A stretch of DNA of 64,000 nucleotides from Anaerolineae bacterium (GCA_022843745.1 JALHNB010000020.1:61256-125255); one strand, 5' to 3'. Shown: positions 8,405 to 17,196, counted from the first letter of the stretch. Notes: generated from the letters alone by a model not told the origin. Numbers and translations: made by a program.

Positions 8405-8478
8405 AATTAGTGAAAAGTGCCGAGTAATCAGTGATGAGTGATGAGTCAAAAGTGATGAGTGAAAAGCGCTGAGGACTC
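8405..8478. repeat. Degenerate GTGATGAGT repeat run
   Basis: About seven imperfect copies of an AGTGATGAGT/AAGTGCTGAGT unit run through the divergent intergenic region, ending just before the RpiR-type gene. The same unit occurs at 3450-3520. It lies where an operator would be expected, but its presence at both sites argues for a dispersed repeat and not a specific operator. Confidence 0.55.
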
Positions 8479-8500
8479 ATCGCGATAGATCAGGTGAACA

Positions 8501-9400
8501 ATGCGAACGATGACTACCGACGTGACCACGCATATCCGCACCGCTTACGACTCGATGAGCAAGAGCCAGCAGAAAGTTGCCGAATTTTTGCTGACTCACG
8601 GGGTCGGCGTTGTCTATCTTTCGGCGGCGCGGATCGCGGAAATGACGGGGGTCAATGCCTCGACGGTGGTGCGGACGGCGCAGGCGCTGGGTTTTGAAGG
8701 CTTCGCGGAACTGCAAGCCACGTTGCAGGATCAGCTTTTGCGGCACACCAGCCCGGCTGACCGTTTCCAGATCAGCTCCAAGCAGCTTACCGAAGCGATG
8801 GCAGAAGGTGGCGAATCGGTGCTGCACAATATGGTGCAGACGGAAATCCGAAATCTCGAATCGCTGCTGGAACAGCTTCCCGTCGCCGATTTTGACCAGG
8901 CGGTTGAGTCGATTAACGCGGCGCGGCGGATTTATATCATCGGGATGCGCAACTCCCTGCCACTGGCGCTTAATTTTGCCGTTCTGCTGCGCTATATCCG
9001 CCCGGATGTGCGCGTCCTTGAGCCGGGGCGACAAACACTCGCTGACCAACTCGAAGAATTGGGCGAAAATGATGTGCTGTTCAGCATCGCATATGGGCGC
9101 TATGTCCGCGATACGCTGCGCTGCATGGATTATGCGCGAACGGTCAGCGCCAAAGTGATCGCGCTGACCGACAGCACTCTTTCACCAGCCGCTAAACGCG
9201 CTGATCTGGCGCTGATCGTGCCGTTTCGTCTGTGGTCGTTCGGTAATTCGCTGGCATCGTTCGCCGTTTTGAACGCGATTTTTGGGGCGTTGTTTTTGCG
9301 CCATGCGGGTACAGCGCAGGAACGGCTCAAGCATCTGGATCGCATTTATGAGGCGATGGATGTTTTCGAGGTGGGTGAGGCGCTGAGTAATAAAGAGTGA
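8501..9400 (+). CDS. RpiR/MurR family regulator (HTH-SIS)
   Basis: A 299-residue regulator. Residues 8-85 are the RpiR-type helix-turn-helix (AYDSMSKSQQKVAEFLL, RIAEMTGVNASTVVRTAQAL). Residues 125-260 form a SIS sugar-phosphate-binding domain (IYIIGMRNSLPLALNF, DVLFSIAYGRYVRDT, KVIALTDSTLSPAA). RpiR proteins normally sense a phosphosugar. An AGGTGAA ribosome site precedes the ATG. It is divergent from the peptide-type transporter operon, which it may control. If so, the transported compound could be an amino-sugar peptide such as a wall fragment, but this is inference. Confidence 0.92.
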   Translation: MRTMTTDVTTHIRTAYDSMSKSQQKVAEFLLTHGVGVVYLSAARIAEMTGVNASTVVRTAQALGFEGFAELQATLQDQLLRHTSPADRFQISSKQLTEAMAEGGESVLHNMVQTEIRNLESLLEQLPVADFDQAVESINAARRIYIIGMRNSLPLALNFAVLLRYIRPDVRVLEPGRQTLADQLEELGENDVLFSIAYGRYVRDTLRCMDYARTVSAKVIALTDSTLSPAAKRADLALIVPFRLWSFGNSLASFAVLNAIFGALFLRHAGTAQERLKHLDRIYEAMDVFEVGEALSNKE

Positions 9401-9491
9401 GAGTTGTCTCTCTGGGGAAGTTCTGCTAAAGTATCAGTAAAGGGTCTAGAACATCCTTTCTGATTCTATAAAATTCTCAAGGAGATCAATC

Positions 9492-10163
9492 ATGAAACTT
9501 CTGCTCACTTCCGGTGGTGTCAAAAACCCTAGTATCCACAAAGCGCTGGTCGATATGCTGGGCAAACCGATTGCCGAATGTAATGCCCTCTGCATCCCCA
9601 CAGCAGAGTGGGGCCACCCCTGGTGTACACCAAACTCGGCCTGGAACTTTATCTCCGGAAATAGTCCGGCACCCATGACCGACCTGGGTTGGAAGTCGGT
9701 GGGACTACTCGAACTCACCGCGCTGCCCACGATGAATAAAGATCGCTGGGTCTCCTGGGTTCGGGAGGCTGACGTTCTGCTGGTGGACGGTGGCGACGCG
9801 GGATACCTGTGCCACTGGATGCGCGAGTCCGGGCTGGTCGATCTCCTGCCATCGCTGACTGAGACGGTCTGGGTGGGGGTAAGCGCCGGAAGCATGGTGA
9901 TGACTCCCCGGATCGGTGACCAATTCGTGAGCTGGAGGCCGTCCGGCGGTGGCGACGACAGAACGCTGGGCATTGTCGATTTCTCGATCTTTCCGCATCT
10001 GGATTATCCCGGTTTCTCGGAAAACACAATGGCATACGCGGAAAAATGGGCTGCCGAGATAGGCGTGCCGGGGTACGCGATGGATGATGAGTCCGCCATC
10101 AAAGTGGTTGATGGAAATGTTGAAGTCATTTCCGAAGGCAAATGGAAACTGTTTACACCTTGA
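9492..10163 (+). CDS. Peptidase S51 family protein (dipeptidase E-like), copy 1
   Basis: A 223-residue cytosolic serine peptidase-like protein of family S51. The nucleophile elbow is GVSAGSMV, preceded by LLVDGGDAGYL (oxyanion region) and followed by FPHLDYPGF with the likely catalytic His. AAGGAGATCAATC gives a strong ribosome site. It is followed 14 bases after its stop by a paralogue of about two-thirds identity, a tandem duplication. Dipeptidase E cleaves Asp-X dipeptides. The exact specificity here is unknown. It lies close to a peptide-type importer, which is consistent with use of imported peptides. Confidence 0.9.
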   Translation: MKLLLTSGGVKNPSIHKALVDMLGKPIAECNALCIPTAEWGHPWCTPNSAWNFISGNSPAPMTDLGWKSVGLLELTALPTMNKDRWVSWVREADVLLVDGGDAGYLCHWMRESGLVDLLPSLTETVWVGVSAGSMVMTPRIGDQFVSWRPSGGGDDRTLGIVDFSIFPHLDYPGFSENTMAYAEKWAAEIGVPGYAMDDESAIKVVDGNVEVISEGKWKLFTP

Positions 10164-10177
10164 TGGGGGGATCAATC

Positions 10178-10858
10178 ATGAAATTTCTGCTTACGTCTGC
10201 TGGTATCAGAAACAAAAGCATCCACAACGCGCTGCTCGACCTGCTGGGCAAACCGATTGCCGAGTGCAGCGCCCTGTGCATCCCCACCGCAGTTTACGCC
10301 CATCCCGGCGGGGCTATGGGTGCTATCTTGGCACAGCAGTTCATCAGCGGCTCACCGATGACAGAATGCCCCATGTGCGAACTGGGGTGGAAGTCGCTGG
10401 GCGTACTGGAACTGACCGCGCTGCCCAGCCTCGGTAAAGAACGCTGGGTTCCGATGGTCGAGGAGATCGACGTTCTGCTGGTGGCTGGCGGCGACACCTT
10501 GTATCTGGGCTATTGGATGCAGCAGTCCGGGCTGGCAGACCTCTTGCCGTCGCTATCGAAGACGGTCTACGTGGGACTGAGCGCGGGGAGCGTTGTGATG
10601 GGCCCCAGCATCTGGAAGGATTTCGTCCACTGGACTCCGCCCAACGGTGGTAATCAAACGCTGGGACTCGTCGATTTTGAGATGTTTCCGCACCTGGATT
10701 ACCCGACGCTGCCGGAGCATTCGATGGCACACGCGGAAAAATGGGCCGCCGGACTGCACGTGCCGGGGTACGCGATGGACGATGAGACTGCCATTAAATG
10801 GGTGGATGGCAACGTCGAAATTGTCTCCGAAGGCCATTGGAAACTGTTTACGCCGTAA
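10178..10858 (+). CDS. Peptidase S51 family protein (dipeptidase E-like), copy 2
   Basis: A 226-residue paralogue of the preceding gene. Nucleophile motif GLSAGSVV, upstream LLVAGGDTLYL, and FPHLDYPTL with the probable catalytic His are all retained. The start at 10178 is chosen because GGGGGATCA precedes it and because the N-terminus then matches copy 1 (MKFLLTSAG against MKLLLTSGG); an upstream in-frame ATG overlaps copy 1 and is less likely. Both copies keep the active site, so neither looks decayed. They differ most in the loop after the first 30 residues (EWGHPWCTP versus VYAHPGGAM), which may change specificity. Confidence 0.9.
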   Translation: MKFLLTSAGIRNKSIHNALLDLLGKPIAECSALCIPTAVYAHPGGAMGAILAQQFISGSPMTECPMCELGWKSLGVLELTALPSLGKERWVPMVEEIDVLLVAGGDTLYLGYWMQQSGLADLLPSLSKTVYVGLSAGSVVMGPSIWKDFVHWTPPNGGNQTLGLVDFEMFPHLDYPTLPEHSMAHAEKWAAGLHVPGYAMDDETAIKWVDGNVEIVSEGHWKLFTP

Positions 10859-10942
10859 CAATCATGTCGCATTTTTTCAAGACATCCTCGTGAGGTGATG
10901 AGAAAATGACCTCATCGTAAAGTAACGCAAAAGGATGCTAAG

Positions 10943-11530
10943 ATGGCTATGATGCTCCAAGGAAAAATTGCGCTCATCACAGGGACACGTGGAATTGGTG
11001 GCGCATGTGCGCGTTTGCTGGCAGAACGCGGCGCGACCATTATCACGCTCTACAAGCAAAATCAGGCCGCAGCGGAACAATTGGTCGAGTCAATCGGTGG
11101 GGATGCCCGCGCTTTTCAAGTGGATGTACTCGACAGCCAACAGGTTTATCGACTGATGGCGGAAATCGAGCGCACTTATGGGCGGCTGGATATTCTGGTG
11201 AGCAATGCGGCGGTTGGCTGGATGGAAAAGGCATTCGATCAGTTGACATGGCCGGAGTTTTCAAATGTCGTCAATAATGAACTCAAAGCGGCGTTTGATC
11301 TGACGCAAGCAGCGCTGCCGCTGATGGTGAAGCAGCAATCGGGACGGCTCATTTACATGGCAAGCAATCTGGCGACACATACTTTGCAAAACACAATTGC
11401 CTCCAGCGCGGCGAAAGCGGCATTGACGGCATTCATGCGCAATATCGCGGCTGAATATGGATACTTGAACGCGATTTCCAGCCGCTCAATGGCAGCGTGG
11501 ATGTGCTGCCTGACAGCTATATTGAAGTGA
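10943..11530 (+). CDS. Short-chain dehydrogenase/reductase, C-terminally truncated
   Basis: The first 170 residues are a clear SDR Rossmann fold: cofactor motif TGTRGIGGACARLLAERG, LVSNAAVG (NAG motif) and KAALTAFMRNIAAEYG. The usual catalytic Tyr four residues before the Lys of AAKAAL is Ser, so classical YxxxK catalysis is absent. After AEYG (about 11457) family similarity stops and the last 24 residues are read out of frame through AraC-family coding DNA. The complete family is about 250 residues. A single deletion probably removed its end and the beginning of the next gene. It is likely non-functional or altered. Confidence 0.7.
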   Translation: MAMMLQGKIALITGTRGIGGACARLLAERGATIITLYKQNQAAAEQLVESIGGDARAFQVDVLDSQQVYRLMAEIERTYGRLDILVSNAAVGWMEKAFDQLTWPEFSNVVNNELKAAFDLTQAALPLMVKQQSGRLIYMASNLATHTLQNTIASSAAKAALTAFMRNIAAEYGYLNAISSRSMAAWMCCLTAILK

Positions 11531-12192
11531 TTTTCAATTTCGGCAACGATTGCCACATTGATGACGCACCGCTGCCCCCATGTTATGCCGCGAATTTGCT
11601 GGAAAAACCCTTCCGGCTGTCTACGAGTGGTGTCTTGAAAACGATAGGTGTTCGATTTTTCGCCTGGGGATTTTCCGCGCTGACAGGGATCAGCCTGAAT
11701 AAATGTGTCCAACCACTTGCGGATGACTGGCAACAACTTCGCGCTGGGATTGAACATGTTGGTGACGATGAAGCTGTTGCGAAGATACAGGATCACCTGA
11801 AGGAATATGTTTCGGGCGCGGAGCAGGGTGTGCAGTCGGATGCGCAACAAAATCCGGCGCAGATGCTTTTTGCCAGCGGCGGGGACATCAAAATTGCCGA
11901 TCTTGCGGATGACTGCCATCTTTCGCGTCGCCAGTTGGAGCGTAAATTTCAGGATGCGGTGGGCATGTCGCCGAAAACACTGGCGCGTAGAATGCGTTTT
12001 GAGAAGGTACGTGATCGCTTGTGCGGTGAGCCGGAAACTGATTTTTTGGCGTTGGCGCTCGAATACGGATTTGCGGATCAGGCACATCTGAGCCGGGAGT
12101 TCAAATATTTCAGCAACCGCACGCTCGGCGAATTTCAGCAGCAAATTCGCTTCATGCACGCGCCGCTGCGCTATGGGGTTGGGTTTCCATAA
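11497..12192 (+). CDS. AraC family regulator, N-terminally truncated
   Basis: The C-terminal half is a standard AraC double helix-turn-helix (IKIADLADDCHLSRRQLERK and FLALALEYGFADQAHLSREF). The N-terminal half matches the sensor domain found in related AraC proteins (VLPDSYIEVIFNFG). The same frame stays open upstream to about 11455 and encodes ERDFQPLNGSVDVLPDS, which fits the family, but is then cut off by the SDR sequence. About 20-30 residues of the normal N-terminus are missing. The GTG at 11497 is the only nearby start. The gene overlaps the truncated SDR in another frame. Confidence 0.75.
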   Translation: MDVLPDSYIEVIFNFGNDCHIDDAPLPPCYAANLLEKPFRLSTSGVLKTIGVRFFAWGFSALTGISLNKCVQPLADDWQQLRAGIEHVGDDEAVAKIQDHLKEYVSGAEQGVQSDAQQNPAQMLFASGGDIKIADLADDCHLSRRQLERKFQDAVGMSPKTLARRMRFEKVRDRLCGEPETDFLALALEYGFADQAHLSREFKYFSNRTLGEFQQQIRFMHAPLRYGVGFP

Positions 12193-12288
12193 CACAAAAT
12201 AAAACCTCACTTACAGCCCACTGGGGGAAATAGCGAGCGAAGTGAGGCCTACATAAACAAGTTTTTTTAATTAGATTTTTATTGGTAA

Positions 12289-12356
12289 GGGCAACCCGCC
12301 GGGTCGCCCCTACGAACATCACATTCAATACAGGGCATGGCACGCCATGCCCCTAC
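12289..12356. repeat. Two dispersed palindromes in tandem
   Basis: GGGCAACCC/GGGTCGCCCCTAC at 12289-12313 and GGGCATGGCACGCCATGCCC with CTAC at 12333-12356 are two members of the palindrome family 20 bp apart, in the same orientation but with unrelated inner arms. They lie between the convergent AraC and secreted-repeat genes and could also serve as a terminator region. Confidence 0.65.
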
Positions 12357-12362
12357 AAAGTC

Positions 12363-13433
12363 TTACGGGGCGGCGACGAACCAAACGTCACCGAGGCCCT
12401 GTCCGAGTGTATCGCCAGGGGCAGCGTCATCTTTCCAGAAGTACAGCGGCCAACCGTTGTATGTCACCTGGATGCCGCCGTCAGCGCGGGTAATCGTGCC
12501 GAGTTCGCCTTCAACGCCAGCGGGAGCAGCGAGACGTTGGCCTTCTGCCAGGGTGAATGGAGGCCAGTTGGTGGCGCATTCGTCGGCGCAATTGCTCACG
12601 CCTGCTTCGTCATTGGCGAAGGTGTAGAGGGTCATGCCATCGAAGGAGGTCAGGAAATCGCCCAGTTCTTCGCTGGTGCTGACCGCGACGGTTTCGGGAA
12701 CAACGGTATACCATTTTTCGCCAGCGCCTTCGCCGTTCGCATCGCCAATGGCGGCGTCGTTGGCGAAGTAATACAGCGGCCAGCCGTTGTAGGTCACTTG
12801 CAGGCTGCCATCATCGCGGGTAATCGTGCCGAGTTCGCCACCAAGATACAGACCGGGGACAATTGCGTCCGCGCTCTCAACGGTCAGGGCAGGCCAATTA
12901 GTGAGGCACTCACCGGAGCAATTGCTCACACCGGGTTCGTCATTGGTGAAAATATAGAGGGTCATGCCGGTGGGGCCGACCAGAACGTTACCGAGATCGG
13001 TGACTTTTTGACCGTAAACGGTTGCGGGGGGAACGACCCACCAGTTGCGACCCACACGGTTGCCGGTGGTGTCACCTGGCGCTTCGTCGCGCACCCAGTA
13101 GTACAGGGGATAACCATTGTACGTGACCTGCATGGTTCCATCATCTTCGCGGGTGATCGTGCCGAGTGTGCCAGGGATACCTTCGGCAGCGGTCAGTTCA
13201 TCGGCGGATTCAACCGTCAAGGCGGGCCAGTTTTCGAGGCAACGGCCAGAGCAGACGCTGGTGTTAACCGAGTCTGGCGGGAAGCTGTACAGGGTCATTC
13301 CCTCTGGACCAACCAGATAGCTGCCAAATTCTTCTGAACTGCCGAGGCTGACCAGCGGGCCATCCTGAGCGAAGACTGGCGCCACAAATAACAATAGACA
13401 CAATAAAATAACCAAATTACGCAGCTTGAACAT
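12363..13433 (-). CDS. Secreted protein with three lipoprotein_15-type repeats
   Basis: A 356-residue exported protein with a signal peptide (MFKLRNLVILLCLLLFVAPVFAQ) and no lipobox Cys. Three repeats of about 100 residues follow, each with GMTLYxF, a CxxxCxxNWP core, LGTITR, and QVTYNGxPLYY followed by D...GD. This is the secreted repeat family of unknown function found in many bacteria. The paired Cys residues in each repeat suggest disulphides or metal/heme contact, but this is not established. AGGAGGAACT gives a strong ribosome site. It is monocistronic and convergent with the AraC gene. Confidence 0.9.
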   Translation of the reverse strand: MFKLRNLVILLCLLLFVAPVFAQDGPLVSLGSSEEFGSYLVGPEGMTLYSFPPDSVNTSVCSGRCLENWPALTVESADELTAAEGIPGTLGTITREDDGTMQVTYNGYPLYYWVRDEAPGDTTGNRVGRNWWVVPPATVYGQKVTDLGNVLVGPTGMTLYIFTNDEPGVSNCSGECLTNWPALTVESADAIVPGLYLGGELGTITRDDGSLQVTYNGWPLYYFANDAAIGDANGEGAGEKWYTVVPETVAVSTSEELGDFLTSFDGMTLYTFANDEAGVSNCADECATNWPPFTLAEGQRLAAPAGVEGELGTITRADGGIQVTYNGWPLYFWKDDAAPGDTLGQGLGDVWFVAAP

Positions 13434-13813
13434 AGTTCCTCCTAAGTTATTAGCTGTTTGCGGTTCGCGATTAGCTCTTTTCTAAAGTGCGTCTTTAGTC
13501 GAAAGCTGATCGCTATGCGCCAAACTGAAGTCATTGATGGGTAAATACCCTATCTATTGAGTTTAACGATCAGAAAACGGGGTTTGGATTGGAGTGAAAA
13601 TACAGAAGCGAAAATTTTACAGAATCTTTACAGCCGTATAAACAAGTTGTCCCGCTTAAAGTCGAAATGTGAAAATACCTGCGCCAGCCGATTTAAAGAG
13701 AACTGATACAAACTCATCTGCGAAAAGATGCCTGAAATTAATCAGAGCAAATGCAAGGTGATGCCCGCCCAAGAAATGATCATCAGGACGGTCATCGCAT
13801 CATCCCAAAGCTC
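13434..13813. other. Intergenic region without recognisable gene
   Basis: There is no credible reading frame. Near 13448-13485 there are degenerate TTAGC-type units. The rest is AT-rich DNA that probably carries the promoter of the secreted-repeat gene on the minus strand. I could not assign -35 and -10 boxes with confidence. Confidence 0.5.
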
Positions 13814-14959
13814 TCAAAAACCGAGCCGATCCATAAGCTGCCTTGCTTCGTCGGCACGATCCAGTGCAAATTCATAGATCATTAGTTGGGCCGCAGCGAA
13901 CGCTTCAGGTGAGCGTCCAGCCAGTTGAGGTGCAAGGGGCTGCGTGTTATGCGAATTCCAGAGGGCAACCAGCACCGGGGCAGCCGCTGCCTGCCATATC
14001 GCTGTCCAGGCCGTGTAACCCAAGCGCGCCAATTCCGGGTTGCCCTGCCATCCGGCGTTTTGCAGACCTTCCAGGTAAGCTGGAAAAACGGCTGCCTCCA
14101 GTTCAGGTAAATCCGCCGGCTCCATCTCATCAAATAGGGTGGTGGTGGCTATGATCATAGCATAGGCGTCTCCCCCTAGCGGACCATATCCACATAATGC
14201 CCAATCAAGGGCGACTACTTCTTCTCGATTACTGTCCTGCTGACGGATCATCAGATTGCGGCGGTGGAGATCGAAATGCGACAAGACTTGTGGCAATCGA
14301 TCCAGAGTGTTCAGGAAGCGCTCGCGCTCACCCCAGAGCTTAGCCCAGCGCTCGCGAAGGTGGCTGGAAAATGCCTCGTTTGCGAATGGGCTTTCCCAGA
14401 AGGCATTCACCTTCGTTTCATGCTCCAGCCAGTTGCGGAGATGTCCCTGGCACAACCAGGGATAGTCAGGCATCGGGTTTAGTGTGAGGCAGGCCGCATT
14501 AAAACGACCAATCTGCTGCGCCGCGAAAACGAAGTCATCGATTGTCCAATGAGTCTTAGATGGGACAAGATGCTCCATCCAAATCCATACGCACCCTTCG
14601 CGTTCCGTAGCGCCATAAAAACGTGGTCTGGCTATGCCACCATTGGGCAGGCTTGCCAACAGTCCAGTCTGGGCTAATAATGCCTCACGCTTCCAGTAAT
14701 ATATCTCGTGGAGGTTTTGCTCTTCGCCGGGGTCTTTCATATATTTCAGTGCCACTGACCACGATCTTGTACCGCGCTCGTCGTATCCTTGGCCGCTGAA
14801 CAAGAAAAGTCCTTCCGGGTTAACGATGCCCTTGTCGCTTAAGAGATTGACTGTCCACTCCGTAATTTCAAAGGCAGCACTGCGTTGATCTTGCCGGACG
14901 ACATCTGTGAGCAGGGCAGGGTCAAGCGCTTTTAATGTTTCGAGCATATTCTGGGTCAT
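13814..14959 (-). CDS. APH-fold phosphotransferase family protein
   Basis: A 381-residue protein with the aminoglycoside-phosphotransferase/choline-kinase fold. The catalytic loop is LSHFDLHRRNLMIR (H-D-x4-N type), followed by the metal-binding ALDWALCGYGPLGGD. The N-lobe has TRSWSVALKYM as the ATP-contacting Lys strand, and WIWMEHL is the hinge. Such proteins phosphorylate small hydroxylated molecules; there is no evidence that this is an antibiotic-resistance enzyme. It is monocistronic and convergent with nothing close by. A second APH-fold protein with low similarity is at 43901-44911. Confidence 0.85.
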   Translation of the reverse strand: MTQNMLETLKALDPALLTDVVRQDQRSAAFEITEWTVNLLSDKGIVNPEGLFLFSGQGYDERGTRSWSVALKYMKDPGEEQNLHEIYYWKREALLAQTGLLASLPNGGIARPRFYGATEREGCVWIWMEHLVPSKTHWTIDDFVFAAQQIGRFNAACLTLNPMPDYPWLCQGHLRNWLEHETKVNAFWESPFANEAFSSHLRERWAKLWGERERFLNTLDRLPQVLSHFDLHRRNLMIRQQDSNREEVVALDWALCGYGPLGGDAYAMIIATTTLFDEMEPADLPELEAAVFPAYLEGLQNAGWQGNPELARLGYTAWTAIWQAAAAPVLVALWNSHNTQPLAPQLAGRSPEAFAAAQLMIYEFALDRADEARQLMDRLGF

Positions 14960-15425
14960 GGAAAATCTCGCTTCCGGTAAATCACCTTTAAATCTTTAAT
15001 TCAAGAATAAAGATAGTTCCAGTGCTTGTTTGTCACAAGCGATTGATTGAAATGCCATGCGCGTCAATAGACCGGGAGGGTGATATCAGGGCAAACGTAT
15101 CAAAATCGCGGCAGGTATCACAATAGGTTTTAATGGTTCACAAAAGACCGATTAGTGGTGAGGGCGCAATATATTTCGCCCCTACAGAACCATTTTGACC
15201 TATTATGAACTAATTTGGGGATTAATGCAATCGCTCTGGTAACTATTCACCTATTCATGAGGTTTACCTAAGAGGTCACGATACATCGTGCCCCTACGAG
15301 CAGCGTCAGCCGCTTAAGCGACACAAAAATCATGGATACGTGAATAAATACTCGTTCTGAGGGCGATAGAAAAATCTTTGCGTATGGTAGATAAGCCTGA
15401 TAGACTCATAGCTGGAGCGAAATTT
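14960..15425. repeat. Intergenic block with two palindromes and an extended module
   Basis: No gene is supported. Palindromes are at 15162-15185 (GGGCGCAATATATTTCGCCC, CTAC) and 15274-15297 (CACGATACATCGTG core, CCCCTAC). The second is followed by ACGAGCAGCGTCAGCCGC and GCGACACAAAAATCATGG to about 15350. That stretch matches the module at 2065-2128. The ECF sigma gene starts just after it, so the module may lie in its leader. Confidence 0.65.
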
Positions 15426-15989
15426 ATGAATTCACCACTTGACGAAATCGAACTCATGCGAAAGATTGCTGGGCAGAATCAGCAGGCTTTCCATGCACTT
15501 TATCAACAGTATGGCAAAGCGATCTACAGCCTCGCCTATCGGGTTTTGCAAAATTCGACGCTGGCTGAGGAAGTCACCCAGGACACTTTTTTAAAGGTCT
15601 GGCGACAGGCCGCGCATTGGGACCCCGATAAAGGCAAACTTAAAAATTGGCTGCTGACTATTGCGCAGTTTACGGCGATAGACCGCCTGCGCCAGGAACG
15701 CCGCCAGCCGCATCTCTATCCCGACCCGATTGAGGAAGCGGAGGAGACGCATATTTTGGGCGGGGAGGCGCACTGGCAGGACGGAACCGTTCTGAAGCTG
15801 TTGATCGCGCGGCTGCCCGATGAGCAATCACGGCTGATCGATATGGCCTTCTTTCAAGGCATGACCCACAACGACATCGCCAACACCACGCAAATTCCGC
15901 TGGGGACGGTCAAAACCCGGCTGCGCTCAGGATTACAAAAATTGCGTGAATTATGGCTGGAATCCGTAAATCGAACATCCACACCGTGA
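15426..15989 (+). CDS. ECF-type RNA polymerase sigma factor
   Basis: A 187-residue sigma-70 factor with only regions 2 and 4. Region 2 includes FHALYQQYGKAIYSLAYRVL and AEEVTQDTFLKVWRQA; region 4 has IDMAFFQGMTHNDIANTTQI followed by PLGTVKTRLRSGLQKL. The start at 15426 is chosen because GGAG lies eight bases upstream; an in-frame TTG 48 bases earlier lacks such a site. It is followed by an anti-sigma gene of the RskA type, the usual partner, 46 bases downstream. It probably directs a small stress regulon and its own operon. Confidence 0.93.
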   Translation: MNSPLDEIELMRKIAGQNQQAFHALYQQYGKAIYSLAYRVLQNSTLAEEVTQDTFLKVWRQAAHWDPDKGKLKNWLLTIAQFTAIDRLRQERRQPHLYPDPIEEAEETHILGGEAHWQDGTVLKLLIARLPDEQSRLIDMAFFQGMTHNDIANTTQIPLGTVKTRLRSGLQKLRELWLESVNRTSTP

Positions 15990-16035
15990 TAAACGGGCGT
16001 ATCATTGTTAAAGAACGTGAGTCTTAATGTGAGCT

Positions 16036-16887
16036 ATGAGTCTGAATAACGATCTTAAATCATCGCAGAATTGCGAGAATATCCAACAACTCATCCCGGA
16101 GTATGCTTTTGGGCTGACCAGCCTGGAAGAAACGAAGCTGGTTGAAGCGAATCTCGCCGCTTGCCCACAGGCCGCCGCCGACCTTGCCGATTACCGACGT
16201 TTACAGGAAGAAATGCGCGAGGAAGTGCCGCAGATTGAGCCGCCAGTGGGTTTAGAGGCAAAATTGATGGCGGCAATTGCTGTGCCAGCCGCGCCCGCTG
16301 AACGCATCAACATTCGTCCGCAATCCCCTGCGCCACATATGCCATCGGCTGCACCCATCGCCACGCCTGTTACGCCTGTTGCTGTACCCAAGCCGCGCCG
16401 CAATATTGCATGGCTGGCTGCTGCTGCCGCGATCCTGGCGCTGGTGATTACCAATATTTTCTGGTTTACGCAGGTCAACGAACTCGCCGAACGTCAACGC
16501 GAACTGGAAATCGCGATGCACACGCCGGACGACACGGCTTTTGTCCTCACCAGCACCGCCAATCTGCGCTGGGTACGGCTGCCACCTTCGCAGCAGGAGG
16601 CCGATTCGAACGCTTTCCTGATGTGGGACGCTGCCAGCGAAATTGGGTTAATGTATGCACGGGCGTTCCCCCAGCTTGAGCCGGGGATGACGTATCAACT
16701 GTGGCTGACGCGCAGTGATGTGCGGGTGAGCGCCGGGACGTTCCGTATCGACGAGGACGGCAACGGCGCACTGCTGTTCCACAGCGCACAGCCAATTGAC
16801 GAGTTCACCTGGGCGCGTATCACCGCCGAGCCGGAAGAGGGCAGCGAACAGCCGTCCGAAAATGTCGTCGTGATCGGGGAATTGTAG
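16036..16887 (+). CDS. RskA-type transmembrane anti-sigma factor
   Basis: A 283-residue protein: an N-terminal cytosolic anti-sigma domain (residues 1-70, IQQLIPEYAFGLTSLEE), a Pro/Ala-rich linker, one transmembrane helix (about 122-146, IAWLAAAAAILALVITNIFW) and an extracytoplasmic RskA domain (AFVLTSTANLRWV..., YQLWLTRSDVRVSAGTF). It lacks the HxxxCxxC zinc motif of zinc-binding anti-sigmas. It should hold the ECF sigma factor inactive at the membrane until released. The last 27 codons are duplicated, out of frame with any start, at 22503-22583. Confidence 0.92.
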   Translation: MSLNNDLKSSQNCENIQQLIPEYAFGLTSLEETKLVEANLAACPQAAADLADYRRLQEEMREEVPQIEPPVGLEAKLMAAIAVPAAPAERINIRPQSPAPHMPSAAPIATPVTPVAVPKPRRNIAWLAAAAAILALVITNIFWFTQVNELAERQRELEIAMHTPDDTAFVLTSTANLRWVRLPPSQQEADSNAFLMWDAASEIGLMYARAFPQLEPGMTYQLWLTRSDVRVSAGTFRIDEDGNGALLFHSAQPIDEFTWARITAEPEEGSEQPSENVVVIGEL

Positions 16888-16954
16888 GCGGAGTCACGAT
16901 CCATATTTTCGGATCAGGGTAATCACACGTAGCTACGAAGTGTCACTTACACTA

Positions 16955-17001
16955 CCAATCCCCACCCCAAACCCCTCCCCATCGCAATGGGGAGGGGCTT
17001 A
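16955..17001. repeat. GC-rich hairpin repeat (CCCC-family)
   Basis: CCCCACCCCAAACCCCTCCCC, then ATCGCAAT, then GGGGAGGGGCTT. This is a member of the GC-rich repeat family also at 37743, 50096, 52424 and 54023, and inside two coding genes. Here it is downstream of the anti-sigma gene and might serve as a terminator, although no T-run follows. Confidence 0.6.
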
Positions 17002-17190
17002 AAATCGGCTTGACTCCCCTCTCTACAAAATGACTTATGACACGACAGTTTTAAAGAAATACCTCATATCCCCGAAAGTGTTGTATCGTAAACCATTGCT
17101 ATGGGTGAGAGGTTTGAGGTGAGGATAGACCTTTAGTAGCGGATAACCCGACTTCGCTCCGAAAGTATTATCGGCAATATCGTTTCTTGC

Positions 17191-17196
17191 TATAAT
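17191..17196 (+). promoter_or_regulatory. -10 box of a probable leaderless transcript
   Basis: TATAAT lies only seven bases before the ATG of the LuxR-type ATPase gene. Transcription would start at or within a base or two of the start codon, so the mRNA should lack a ribosome binding site, and none is visible. The paralogue at 22656 has the same arrangement. Confidence 0.55.

Noticed and set aside
12282..13337. Long plus-strand frame of 351 codons over the secreted-repeat gene
   Set aside because: It is a complement of the three internal repeats. The minus-strand frame has signal peptide, ribosome site and family motifs.
13814..14959. APH-fold protein as antibiotic-resistance gene
   Set aside because: The catalytic loop only shows the fold; there is no close resemblance to a known resistance enzyme and no mobile context.
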